From contig RPFO01000015.1 of assembly GCA_009746045.1 (NCBI GenBank), forward strand, positions 1,264,529 to 1,328,528: DNA of 64,000 bases, read 5' to 3'. Origin of the DNA: Mesostigma viride (Eukaryota > Streptophyta > Mesostigmatophyceae > Mesostigmatales > Mesostigmataceae). Under the pieces are notes generated by a model. It saw only the letters and a program-made list of their open reading frames with translations. It searched no databases and had not been told where the DNA came from. Shown here in pieces: positions 39,463 through 48,990 of this stretch. Each line of letters starts with the position of its first letter. Position 1 is the first letter of the stretch. The position numbers and the translations under genes were made by a program.

Positions 39463-40449
39463 TGGGAATGTCTGACATTGTCTCTGATGGAGAGATGTCT
39501 ATCTGGGGTTTTCATCTCAGTCTGAGGTTTCCCCAGATCTGTGGTTTGTGGGCGGGGTTCGATTCCCTGGTGCCGTCTTAAGGCGGAGTTTCACGGACTG
39601 GCTGACCCATCCACCATGCTGGTGAGGTGGCGACAGGTCCCCTGATTTTCCACGGTTGGAACGAGTATGGGAGCTTGTGTTTTGCATGTGCTTCGCGTAG
39701 ATGTTGTGTCTGGTTCGATAAGGGGCAGCAGACCGGCGCCGACTCCCGTCTGGGGGTCAGCAATGTTTTCTGATGAGCTGTTGTGGGTGATCTGTGGGGT
39801 TTCGCCTAAGGTCCTGAAGGTTGTACATACTTCTCAAGTTCTTAGCTGAACACCTATGGGCTGCCACAGTTGGCCAACCTCTTGTACATGGGTAACACAA
39901 CGAGCCTCCCGTGAAGGGATAGGGACTCATTGTAATTTGTTTGTGCTCCTGAGCCAGTATGGGTGCTATGTACATATAATAAGGAATCCAAGCTGACTGT
40001 CATGCCCAGCGGGTTGTGACTTGTAGTCGAGGGAGGATATCCAGTACCCATTGTGTGTGTTTGTATGTAGACTTGTGTGAGCTGCTACAGCTCAAGAAAA
40101 GAAAGGATTGGAGTTAGCGCCAAGCGCATTGGCGTGATCCTGATTCGGCATATCTCTGCGATTCCAGCGGCACCGGAACGAGTTCATTCCGACAAGTATC
40201 AAGAAAGTTATGGCGTTCCGACTTCCCGGTCGCGCGCGAGCGCGAGCCGGCTGTTCTTTCTGCCAATTGGGCATCTCTTGCGAGCCCGCCTCACGTGTTG
40301 TGCCTTGACTTGGCAAACGCGTGTACAAGCCTCAAGTGTGTGAGCGCTGTAACATTATCCAATTTTAACAAAGCTCCTTTTCCAACCATATTCACACATT
40401 GCTGCATTGCAACCATATCCTTCACATTGCGTGTGTAAGAACGTTAACT
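39463..40449 (+). repeat. 5' LTR of element A (internally deleted)
   Basis: Begins TGGGAATGTCTGACATTG and ends GTTAACT. It is nearly identical to the 3' LTR (46431-47451 plus 52047-52372) except for about 360 bp missing at 40259-40261, between CTGTTCTT and TGCCAATTGG. The missing part contains the LTR TATA box. Differences elsewhere are a handful of single bases and a 3-base indel, implying a recent insertion. Confidence 0.85.
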
Positions 40450-40542
40450 CAAATTACAACCAGTCTCAGCGGAACGGCCAGGAGGGTCGTTGCCGGTTGC
40501 GGTGTGCAGCGTTGACGACGCGAGGAGCTCGTCCGGTGGTGA

Positions 40543-40917
40543 ATGGTGCAGGAGGAACAACGGCAGCAGGATTTCCGGTTTCGGCAGTCTGCTGTGGGTT
40601 CGATTTCTCCTGAATTGCGTCGTGTCGTTCGGGATCTATCTTTATTGCTTGCAGATCGTCCGCCTGTAAATCGCAGCTTCGTGCAATTCGTCGACGACCA
40701 GGTCGAAGATTGGGAGCGAATTCTGCGACACGTACAAACCATCGTCATTCCGGAGCACCGGAGCATCGACGACCTTGAGCAGGAGCTTCACGGGTTGGTC
40801 GGCATCCAGACGGTGATTACTGCAGTAGCAGAGCGAGTGCGGACGGAGTTGGCGCAAGGCGAGGCGAGGTTGCGGAGGCAGCTGGCGCAGGGCGACACGA
40901 GTTTGTACCGACAGTAG
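40543..40917 (+). CDS. Upstream ORF (ORF0) of element A
   Basis: A 124-residue ORF just inside the 5' LTR. It contains RPPVNRSFVQFVDDQVEDWE and a helical, charged C-terminal half with LAQGEARLRRQLAQGD repeats. Element C has a corresponding ORF at 60851-61388 with RPPVSNDLHQFVDDLTQDLE, so the position and motif are conserved while the rest diverges. No known domain is recognised. It may be an N-terminal structural protein or gag extension. Element B retains a piece of the same ORF (39462-39380). Confidence 0.55.
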   Translation: MVQEEQRQQDFRFRQSAVGSISPELRRVVRDLSLLLADRPPVNRSFVQFVDDQVEDWERILRHVQTIVIPEHRSIDDLEQELHGLVGIQTVITAVAERVRTELAQGEARLRRQLAQGDTSLYRQ

Positions 40918-41142
40918 CGGGCGCGGGAGTACCACGTGCTTTCGCAGGCGGCATCGGCGACGAGGGTGTTGCAGCGGGCCAGTTAGGCGTGAACGACGCG
41001 GAGCGGAGCATACAGGCGGCTTGCAGAGGTCGGGGCGACAGCGGAAGCCATCGCCGGAGGACAGCGCGCGACAAGAGTCGGCAGGTTTCCAGAGCGAGTA
41101 AGAGTTCCTTTTCAGGAGCTGCCCCCGCCCCTTCGCGTTCGT

Positions 41143-41460
41143 GTGACGCGTTGGGAGGAGTTTGCACCTCTTGGGTACGATAGTGACCTTGAGGTAGGAG
41201 CAGGGGGTGTCGCTGGGCTAGGCGACGAGACACTTGGCGACCACGAGGTGCCAACGTACAATCCGCGAGGTGCCAACGACGGGTTGTCACCTGTCTACTT
41301 TACCAACGGTGACGATTCAGTCATCGCGGGCCGACAGCGGGTCGACGACGGCGCAGCAGGTAGCAGGGTACCAGAGCTGATTGTGGTGAGCGACAGCGAC
41401 GACGACAGCGACAAGGAGAACCAGGACGCGCCTGGGGCCAGCCGTGGTGGTCTTGCCTGA
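41143..41460 (+). CDS. Small acidic ORF of element A, function unknown
   Basis: A 105-codon ORF between the upstream ORF and gag, ending VVSDSDDDSDKENQDAPGAS. The acidic Ser/Asp-rich tail is distinctive. It may be the C-terminal continuation of the upstream ORF in another frame, since element C has one longer ORF there. Confidence is low. Confidence 0.35.
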   Translation: MTRWEEFAPLGYDSDLEVGAGGVAGLGDETLGDHEVPTYNPRGANDGLSPVYFTNGDDSVIAGRQRVDDGAAGSRVPELIVVSDSDDDSDKENQDAPGASRGGLA

Positions 41461-41562
41461 GTGGTAACACTTGGCACTTTCCTTTCTTGTTCAGTAGCTT
41501 ATATTGCTTTAATTGCTGCTTGGCCACTTGGCTGGCTGTAGCAGATCTGAACAGAGGCCATC

Positions 41563-42740
41563 ATGGATGATGGAGCTATCAACCAACAAGCGGGCTTTAT
41601 GGGCTTCGCGCGGCGCGGCGCTGGGATGGATGTACGAGATGGACGCGGTGGACGCGATGGACGCGGGGACGGCCAGGCGCTGGGAGACCAGGCTGAAGTG
41701 CCAGATAATCAGAGCCAAGGATCGCAGGGCGGCCAGAACGCGCCAGCCGCAGATCAAGCGGCGCCTAAGCGACCAACGTTGCTGAGGGGTACGCGGTGCT
41801 AGGCCAGTTTCAGTCCATCAAGGACAATTGGCAGCCCCGGGATGCTGAGAGGATGTTAGAGGACATGAACTTGTACACGGAGATATACACCGGTGACAAG
41901 CTTCGCATCCTGGCGTCTAGTGCCTACATAAGGCAGTCGGCGAGGCGGCTGTTCAAGTTTGTTCGGGAGCGACACGCGGCGGGGGACACCTGGGCGGCGT
42001 TTATGACGCGACTCAGGTCGTTCCTGAGTGACAAGAGGACCATAGATGGGTCCCACCTGAAGCAAGAATACCTGGACTACAAGCCCATCAAGGGGCAGCT
42101 AGTGGTCCACGCCTTTGAAGACTTCGTCAAGCTGAGGGAGGACGCCATGGCCAAGGGCTTCTTCGTCGCAGATCGGATGGCCATGGGCGACTTTCTCAAG
42201 TCGCTGCAGCTGGATCCGGTCACCATGGATAATGTGACCATCCACATGCGACAGGTCCATGGCTGGGCAGCCATGACGGACCAGTTGTATGAGTGTTTCA
42301 GCGGCAAGTACGTGGGTGGTAAGCGCCCTCGTCAGGGTGATGAGGAGGCCACTGAACCCACGGTTAAGTCCATGAGGGGATCGGGCCACGGGGGCCCAGC
42401 GCCCTCGAGAGGGCCTGAGACCTCTTCAAGGGGTCGAGGAAGGTCCAGGAGGGGGCGTGACAGAAGGGCTGGACGGGGGACCCCGCCGAAGTCGGGACAT
42501 CCACAGTCCCAGTTTGACTTCAAGAGGGTGGGTGGTCCTCCCAAGGCTGGGCCCAGCAGTGGGACCTCACGGGACATCAGTCAGGTGGAATGTTATTTCT
42601 GCCAGGGGAAGGGTCACTTCAGGAATGAGTGTCCCTCGTACCTGAGGCAGGAAGGTCAGAGCAAGCCAGCTCAGGGTGGCAGCAAGGACAAGGCTGGTCC
42701 ATCCCAGGACAAGGGCAAGGGCAAGGCTGCTGATCATTGA
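41563..42740 (+). pseudogene. Gag of element A (CCHC zinc knuckle), one frameshift near the N-terminus
   Basis: The N-terminal part starts MDDGAINQQAGFMGFARRG in frame 1. The body continues from about 41775 in another frame (GYAVLGQFQSIKDNW) to the TGA at 42738-42740. Element C's intact gag runs through this point (EGFAILNQLPSLKEHW), so A carries a one-base indel. The body holds a helical capsid-like region (FEDFVKLREDAMAKGFFVAD, MGDFLKSLQLDP), an RG-rich linker and a canonical CX2CX4HX4C knuckle (CYFCQGKGHFRNEC). The product would coat element RNA. Pol follows in the same frame as the body after one TGA. Confidence 0.8.
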
Positions 42741-45700
42741 CTTGAGCCTGCACACATCCCTGAACCCTGGAGGGTGCCCCCAGGGGTGTGTAATGAAGCT
42801 GCTAGTGACAGCAGTGAGGGGCAGCCCCATGCTCTAGTGAAAGAGCCTATTGGACACGATGGGGCAAGCTTGGTTACCACAGAGAGTATGCCAGCTGTAG
42901 CTGCAGTGGTTACTCGCCAACGTGCCCGCCATGGCGGTGCTGAGCCTGAGGTAGGACCTGGTGATGTGGACCCAGGTGGATCTCAGAAGCATTCTGACCG
43001 TGCAGGACTGGCACAGGATGGTCAGGATGAGGATAGGGCTGGAGACAGTCTGACAGGCACGACCCTGGTGCCTCCTGTACATAAGGGATCTGTACATACC
43101 TTGAGTGCTAATAATGACAATAAAAGGTTTTCTCTCTTGTATGACATTGCCTCAAGGTTGCATACCATGTTTGGCCATGCAGCTCAGTCTTTGCAAGTTG
43201 CTAGACGGCTGGGAGGAAGTGAGTTGTACTCCATCTGCCAACAGGTTGCTCAAGCTTGCAAGTGCAGGCTAGTTGCTAGAAAGCCCAAGCAGTCTCATGC
43301 CAGGACTCCTATTTTGCAGCCAGGCCATGTGCAGGTAGATATTCAGAGAATCAGGGGTTTGAAGCTGCTGGTGGCAGTGGACAGATATACCAAGTACAAG
43401 ACCCTAGAGATCCTGCCTGACATGGAGAAGCCTACATTGATTGCTGCTCTGAAGTTGACAAGGAGCAGGTACCCTGGGTTGGAGTTGTTGCAGTGTGACA
43501 TTCAGTTTGAGTGCTGTGAGAACCTGCCAGAGTTTCCAGAGTTGCTGATTACACCCAGGGAGAGCCACGGCCAGCAAGGGGTGGTGGAGAGAGCCATCCA
43601 AGAGATCAAGACTGTGCTGCTGGTGGAGAGGATTCCAAGGACGTCATCTGCCATTGTGACATCTGCATGGCTACGTTCTGTGGAGGACAGGCTGAACCTG
43701 AGGACTCCCATGTTCTTTGGTGACATTGCCATCAATCCTCTTATGCTGCATACCAGGATGCTGCCAGCTGATGCTGAGCAGGCATGGAAGGAGAAGCTAG
43801 AGGCCAAGTTCCTCAAGCTGAGGCAGAAAGACAAGGGCTGGAGTGTCCTAGAACCTAACGTTGGACAACAGGTTGTTGTGTGGAAGGAACCAAGCTTTCC
43901 AGGGAAACGTGGCAGCTGGCATGATGGGGTGGTGACCCGAGTAGAAGCCGCTGGCCATAAGTGCTGGGTGGCCATTGATGGCTCCCAAGCAGTGCACCGT
44001 CTGTCCTGGTCAAAGATCCGTCCCCGGGGAGGTAATCAAGGAGACCTCTTCCAGGTGCCCGCTGGTGTACAAGGCGGGGGTGACGTGGAGCTTCCTGATC
44101 AGGGTGCTACAGCTGTATCGAGCCCTCAGGGTGACCCTGGCCCGGCCCCTGGGGTACCTTCACATACGGTGGTTGGGCAAGCAGGCGGACAGGCTGCACC
44201 TCCGGAACGGCCCGACACCAGGCCTAGGGGTGTGCGTCTATCAGATATTGTACAGGCTTTGCAAAGAGCCAAGAAGGAGCCTAAGGTGTCCAAGCTTGTC
44301 CAGTTGGATGAACCTGAGGTAGCTGCCATGGAGATAGATACCAATGCACAGGTTTCTGTCATGGGACCTCAGCATACAGGAGAACTGCTGGTCGGAGAAC
44401 CAAGTTGCCCCTGGGTGTCTGATTTCAGTGGTAGGACGCATCTAAGGGTGTTGGGAGAGGTTACTGCCCCTGTCATGGGTGTGGATGTGACCTTCCTTGT
44501 CCTAGAGGACTATGATGGCCCTGTGATTTTGGGTCAGAATTTTCTGGGCAATCCTGGGATTTCTATCAGAGCTACAGCTCTGAGAAGAGATGGCTGGGGG
44601 ATGATTCCCCTAGAAAATTTCAGGACAACATTTCCAGTCAGGTGCAGGGCCAAGCCGGTCAAGGGTGTAAAATGGGATGAAGGGGAGGTGCCCCCAGCGG
44701 CCAGTTTGGTGATTCCAGCTGTGTTGCACCCCAGCAGTATTGGCATAACTCACAGGAGCCTTGCTGCACACTCTCCTTTGACATATGACCAGCTGGTCCA
44801 AGAGATGAGCTCGCCTACTTTGTTTGAGGCTTGGAAGCTCGCCTTCTCCAAGGCATTGGAGGAGTGGTTGCAGTTTGAGTGTGCTGCACCAACAGACAGA
44901 CGTCCCCCAGCATCAAGGAAGCTTGCTTTGAGATTTGTGCTGAAGAGGAAGGTTGTGGATGAGGTATCAGTGCCCCATGTCAGGCCTGTCCTGAATGAGT
45001 ATCACGGCACGGGGAGTCTGCCAGGAGAGGAGCTATACACGCCAGGGATGCTACACGACACATGGAGAATTTTGCTATGTCTCTACGTGGGGTTGCTGAA
45101 CAGGGGAGCAGCTATGTCATCAGTGCTGCTGGACTTCAAGAGGGCATTTTTAAAATCTGATCCAGAAGTGGCCAGGAGGGTGTGGAAGCAGGATGAGCCT
45201 TACTGTGTTGAGGTGCCTGCCATCTGGAAGCTGGAGCTGCATCAACAATTCCTGGTTATTCTGAAGGGCCTGGAAGGACTCAGGTCGAGCCCAATCATCT
45301 GGAGACTCACGCTGCAGGAAGCTCTGATCAGTGAGTGTGGCTTGAGAGTGTCTTCAGTTGATCCCTGTTTGCTGCTGGCCCAATGGGAGGGTCTGCCAGT
45401 GTATGCTAGTTTGCATGGAGATGATCTGCATTTGCTAGCCCCCACGACCTGGCTGAAGAAGTTTATTCCTGTCATCAGTGGCAAGTTTTCACTGGGCAAG
45501 GAGCTGTGGCAGGAGCCCAACAAGCCTGTAGTGTTCTGTGGAATGCAGGCTACCCTGTTCAGGAGGGACGGGGAGTGGAGTATCAGGCTTCAGGCTGGAG
45601 GAGATTATAAACAGACCATTGTGAAGGCCTTGCCAGAGAAGATCACCCAGGCTGCAGGACCTGAGTTGAGAGGCATGTGGGCCTGGTTTGCCAGCATCTG

Positions 45701-46331
45701 TGGTCCGTCTTTGATGGTCCATAGCAGAATGCCTGATGAGGTGCTTGAGGATGAGAAGCCTCGAGTCATAGCCCGGTTGGTGGAGAGTACCCCTGATCTG
45801 ATTTTGTCTGGGATTGACTTTGCCCAGCCTATCACCTTGGAGATCTTTGTTGACAGTTCCATGGATGCTCGCCAGGTTACCAAGGTCAGGGGGAGATCTG
45901 CTGCTCTGTTTGCTTTTTATCAGAGCAGGGCAAGTTTGTTCAGCTGGTACAGCAGACTGCAGAAGAGGGTCTGTATCAGTTCAGATGTGGCAGAATGCAG
46001 GGCCATATGCGAGGGGATCCAGTCCAGCCTGTACATAAAGGAGTTAATGCTGGAGCTGGCTTCAGTTACCCCTTGGACCTTGCAGATGGAGACGTTGTTG
46101 CTAACAGACAGCATGGGTATGGTCCAGTTTGTTCACAAGCAGCTGGCCAGGAGCCGGGACCTGGATTATTTGTTGCTGAAGGAGTTGGCCAGTTTGGTTG
46201 ACTTGAAGCATATCCCTGGCGAGGAGAACCCTGCTGATGCATTGACAAAGCTGCCACACAAGGCCCCAGCCCAGTACAATGTACTGAGGAAGCTCATGAA
46301 TGCTGACTGTCAAGTCGGTCTATCTGTCTAA
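42741..46331 (+). CDS. pol: Pol of element A: integrase - protease - RT - RNase H
   Basis: Open from the gag TGA to 46331 (1,185 residues from the first ATG at 42774). Integrase, residues ~125-420: finger H130-x4-H135-x26-C162-x-C164, catalytic D189 (HVQVDIQ), D242 (LQCDIQF) and E272 (GVVERAI), then a C-terminal module (VWKEP, GSWHDGVVTRV, LSWSKIRPRG). Protease-like, ~519-591: IDTNAQVSVM in place of DTGA, and PVILGQNFL as the second signature. RT, ~690-960: D787 (LLDFKRAF) and GDD 882-884 in ASLHGDDLHLL instead of YVDD. RNase H: D1027, E1074, D1112 and D1155 (ENPADALTK). All catalytic positions are present and there is no frameshift, so pol looks recently functional. The RT/RNase H is copia-like, but protease after integrase is not the usual copia or gypsy order. 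Without its own start, expression by TGA readthrough is likely. Confidence 0.85.
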   Translation, partial: LEPAHIPEPWRVPPGVCNEAASDSSEGQPHALVKEPIGHDGASLVTTESMPAVAAVVTRQRARHGGAEPEVGPGDVDPGGSQKHSDRAGLAQDGQDEDRAGDSLTGTTLVPPVHKGSVHTLSANNDNKRFSLLYDIASRLHTMFGHAAQSLQVARRLGGSELYSICQQVAQACKCRLVARKPKQSHARTPILQPGHVQVDIQRIRGLKLLVAVDRYTKYKTLEILPDMEKPTLIAALKLTRSRYPGLELLQCDIQFECCENLPEFPELLITPRESHGQQGVVERAIQEIKTVLLVERIPRTSSAIVTSAWLRSVEDRLNLRTPMFFGDIAINPLMLHTRMLPADAEQAWKEKLEAKFLKLRQKDKGWSVLEPNVGQQVVVWKEPSFPGKRGSWHDGVVTRVEAAGHKCWVAIDGSQAVHRLSWSKIRPRGGNQGDLFQVPAGVQGGGDVELPDQGATAVSSPQGDPGPAPGVPSHTVVGQAGGQAAPPERPDTRPRGVRLSDIVQALQRAKKEPKVSKLVQLDEPEVAAMEIDTNAQVSVMGPQHTGELLVGEPSCPWVSDFSGRTHLRVLGEVTAPVMGVDVTFLVLEDYDGPVILGQNFLGNPGISIRATALRRDGWGMIPLENFRTTFPVRCRAKPVKGVKWDEGEVPPAASLVIPAVLHPSSIGITHRSLAAHSPLTYDQLVQEMSSPTLFEAWKLAFSKALEEWLQFECAAPTDRRPPASRKLALRFVLKRKVVDEVSVPHVRPVLNEYHGTGSLPGEELYTPGMLHDTWRILLCLYVGLLNRGAAMSSVLLDFKRAFLKSDPEVARRVWKQDEPYCVEVPAIWKLELHQQFLVILKGLEGLRSSPIIWRLTLQEALISECGLRVSSVDPCLLLAQWEGLPVYASLHGDDLHLLAPTTWLKKFIPVISGKFSLGKELWQEPNKPVVFCGMQATLFRRDGEWSIRLQAGGDYKQTIVKALPEKITQAAGPELRGMWAWFASICGPSLMVHSRMPDEVLEDEKPRVIARLVESTPDLILSGIDFAQPITLEIFVDSSMDARQVTKVRGRSAALFAFYQSRASLFSWYSRLQKRVCISSDVAECRAICEGIQSSLYIKELMLELASVTPWTLQMETLLLTDSMGMVQFVHKQLARSRDLDYLLLKELASLVDLKHIPGEENPADALTKLPHKAPAQYNVLRKLMNADCQVGLSV

Positions 46332-46430
46332 AAGCTGAGAGCTGGGTGCTTAAGTCTCTGGATATCAGGCTGGGAGCTTGATTGTACATAATCCTGAGCA
46401 CACCTTGAGGGGTGAGACATGTCTCTGGTG

Positions 46431-47451
46431 TGGGAATGTCTGACATTGTCTCTGATGGAGAGATGTCTATCTGGGGTTTTCATCTCAGTCTGAGGTTTCC
46501 CCAGATCTGTGGTTTGTGGGCGGGGTTCGATTCCCTGGTGCCGTCTTAAGGCGGAGTTTCACGGACTGGCTGACCCATCCACCATGCTGGTGAGGTGGCG
46601 ACAGGTCCCCTGATTTTCCACGGTTGGAACGAGTATGGGAGCTTGTGTTTTGCATGTGCTTCGCGTAGATGTTGTGTCTGGTTCGATAAGGGGCAGCAGA
46701 CCGGCGCCGACTCCCGTCTGGGGGTCAGCAATGTTTTCTGATGAGCTGTTGTGGGTGATCTGTGGGGTTTCGCCTAAGGTCCTGAAGGTTGTACATACTT
46801 CTCAAGTTCTTAGCTGAACACCTATGGGCTGCCACAGTTGGCCAACCTCTTGTACATGGGTAACACAACGAGCCTCCCGTGAAGGGATAGGGACTCATTG
46901 TAATTTGTTTGTGCTCCTGAGCCAGTATGGGTGCTATGTACATATAATAAGGAATCCAAGCTGACTGTCATGCCCAGCGGGTTGTGACTTGTAGTCGGGG
47001 AGGATATCCAGTACCCATTGTGTGTGTTTGTATGTAGACTTGTGTGAGCTGCTACAGCTCAAGAAAAGAAAGGATTGGAGTTAACGCCAAGCGCATTGGC
47101 GTGATCCTGATTCGGCATATCTCTGCGATTCCAGCGGCACCGGAACGAGTTCATTCCGACAAGTATCAAGAAAGTTATGGCGTTCCGACTTCCCGGTCGC
47201 GCGCGAGCGCGAGCCGGCTGTTCTTCTAAGGCGGACGTGAATATTTGCCGACGACATATGGGGTCGACAGTAATTCCTGGGCTGACAGGAATTAGGTGCT
47301 GTACCTACGACGGTATTGGATTAATACGTCGTACGCAGGAAATAGGAACCTTAACCTGTGGTCTGTTGGTACCGCAGGCTTAGTCCTGGACTTCTAGGTG
47401 CAGATGCAATAGTCACTGTGGACTGTGCTCTCTGGTCACTGTGCCTGTATG
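46431..47451 (+). repeat. 3' LTR of element A, first part
   Basis: Matches 39463-40258 almost exactly, then continues through CTAAGGCGGACGTGAATATT to GTGCCTGTATG, where CACTA-2 is inserted. It continues at 52047. Confidence 0.85.
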
Positions 47452-48394
47452 CACTAGGAAGTCGGAAAAAATTCGTCCTGAGATATCTTGAGATTTTTCT
47501 GAGTTTTTTTGAGATTTACCTACACAAATCTTGAGAAATCCTGAGAAATCCTGAGAAATCCTGAGAAAATCCTGAGAAATCCTGAGATAAATCTTGAATT
47601 TTCCTGAGATTGCCCTGATTTTTCCTGATTTTTTTTGGCTTCACAAAATCTGGTAAGTGCACACCTCGGGTCCTGAGATTTCTGGTGAAAAACTCAGGTC
47701 TTGAGATTTTGACTTTGTAGTGAAAATCTCAGGACAAAATCTCAGGACAATCTCAGGAAAATCTCAGGACAAAAAAACGAGTAGAATCTCAAGAAAATCA
47801 AGAACATGCACAGGCGAATTCTCCAGCCATTCTGGGACAAAAAAATGGTGTTATCAGGGACCGTCAGAAATACAACAATGCAAGATGATTACAACAGGGG
47901 CATGACTCACAATCAGTGCATTTATTACATTGATAAATATTATTTAAAAAATCTTTTATTCATAGGCAAAAAATAAATCACAACAAAAAGAGGATTGTTT
48001 CTTCATCGTTTGGCAGATCTTGTAGATCATTTGGTTCTTCATATACTCTGCCAAACTGTGCTTCGTTGCACATTTACCTGCACGCATAAACCAGGAAGGG
48101 GGAAAAACAGCATTAAACAGGACCATGATTAGAAACGCTGGGCTGCAGCATGTGCACATGTACACCTAACTAGACCAAAGGCATAGCAAACAACATCATG
48201 CTCGGCATAAAAAAAGATACTTCTGACTGGTACAAAACATTGAAAGGGTGACCCAAGTGAAAGCCTAGCACCGCCATTATTGAGATGTGCAAGACCAAGA
48301 AACCACGACATTGCATATGACCGATGCATTGAAAAAGGGAAAACACGTTTATTAACTGTGACGCTCCAGGATAACTAGACTAAATTTCTTCAGG

Positions 48395-48990
48395 GCAAGG
48401 GACTAATTGAATTCAGCAAGCAAGCGTACATGCGTGCAAGGACGAGAGTGGCTAAATAAGGAAGCAAGGGCCTAACAAAGGAAGCAAGGGACTTATTAGA
48501 TTCAGCAAGCAAGCAATTGCAAGCATGCAAGGAAGAGGGGCTAACAAAGGAAGCAAGGGCCTCACAAAGGAATCAGGGGACTGATTCCATTCAGCAAGTG
48601 GTCAAGCATGCAGGGAAGGAACGGCCTAACCAAGTAGGCAAGGTCATATCAAAGGAAGCAAGGCATTAATTAAATTCAGCAAGCATGCGAGGAAGAGTGG
48701 CTTACAAAGGAAGCATGGGACTAAGAAAGGAAGCAAGGGACTAATTACATTCAGGAAGCACGCATGCAAGGAAGCAAGGGAATAAAGCAAGGAACTAATC
48801 AAATTCAGCAAGCGGCTAAACAACCAAGCAAGGGCCTAATAAAGGAAGAAAGCAACCACGCAAAGAAGCAAGCAAGCACGCAAAGACGGAAACAAGCATG
48901 CAAGGAAGCAAGGGGTTTATCGAACTCAGCAAGCAAGCATGCAAGGAAGCAAGGAGCAAGTGAGGGACCAAGGGACTAATCAACTTTATG
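48395..48990. repeat. Degenerate AAGCAAGG/TTCAGCAAGC minisatellite in CACTA-2
   Basis: Irregular repetition of GGAAGCAAGGGACTAATT and ATTCAGCAAGCAAGCATGCA over about 600 bp, with variable unit lengths. Translations are Lys/Ala/Ser-rich and not credible as genes. Confidence 0.8.

Noticed and set aside
39559-39600. tRNA-like sequence GGTTCGATTCCCTGG in the LTR
   Set aside because: Only a T-arm-like word; no acceptor, D-arm or anticodon arm can be drawn around it.
39463-40260. Treating the 797-bp direct repeats as a segmental duplication of host DNA
   Set aside because: They flank gag-pol in the right order, carry the family's conserved end (GTTAACT) and recur in B, so they are LTRs.
48764-48979. 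Lys/Ser/Ala-rich ORF
   Set aside because: Translation of the AAGCAAGG minisatellite-like field; no homologous domain.
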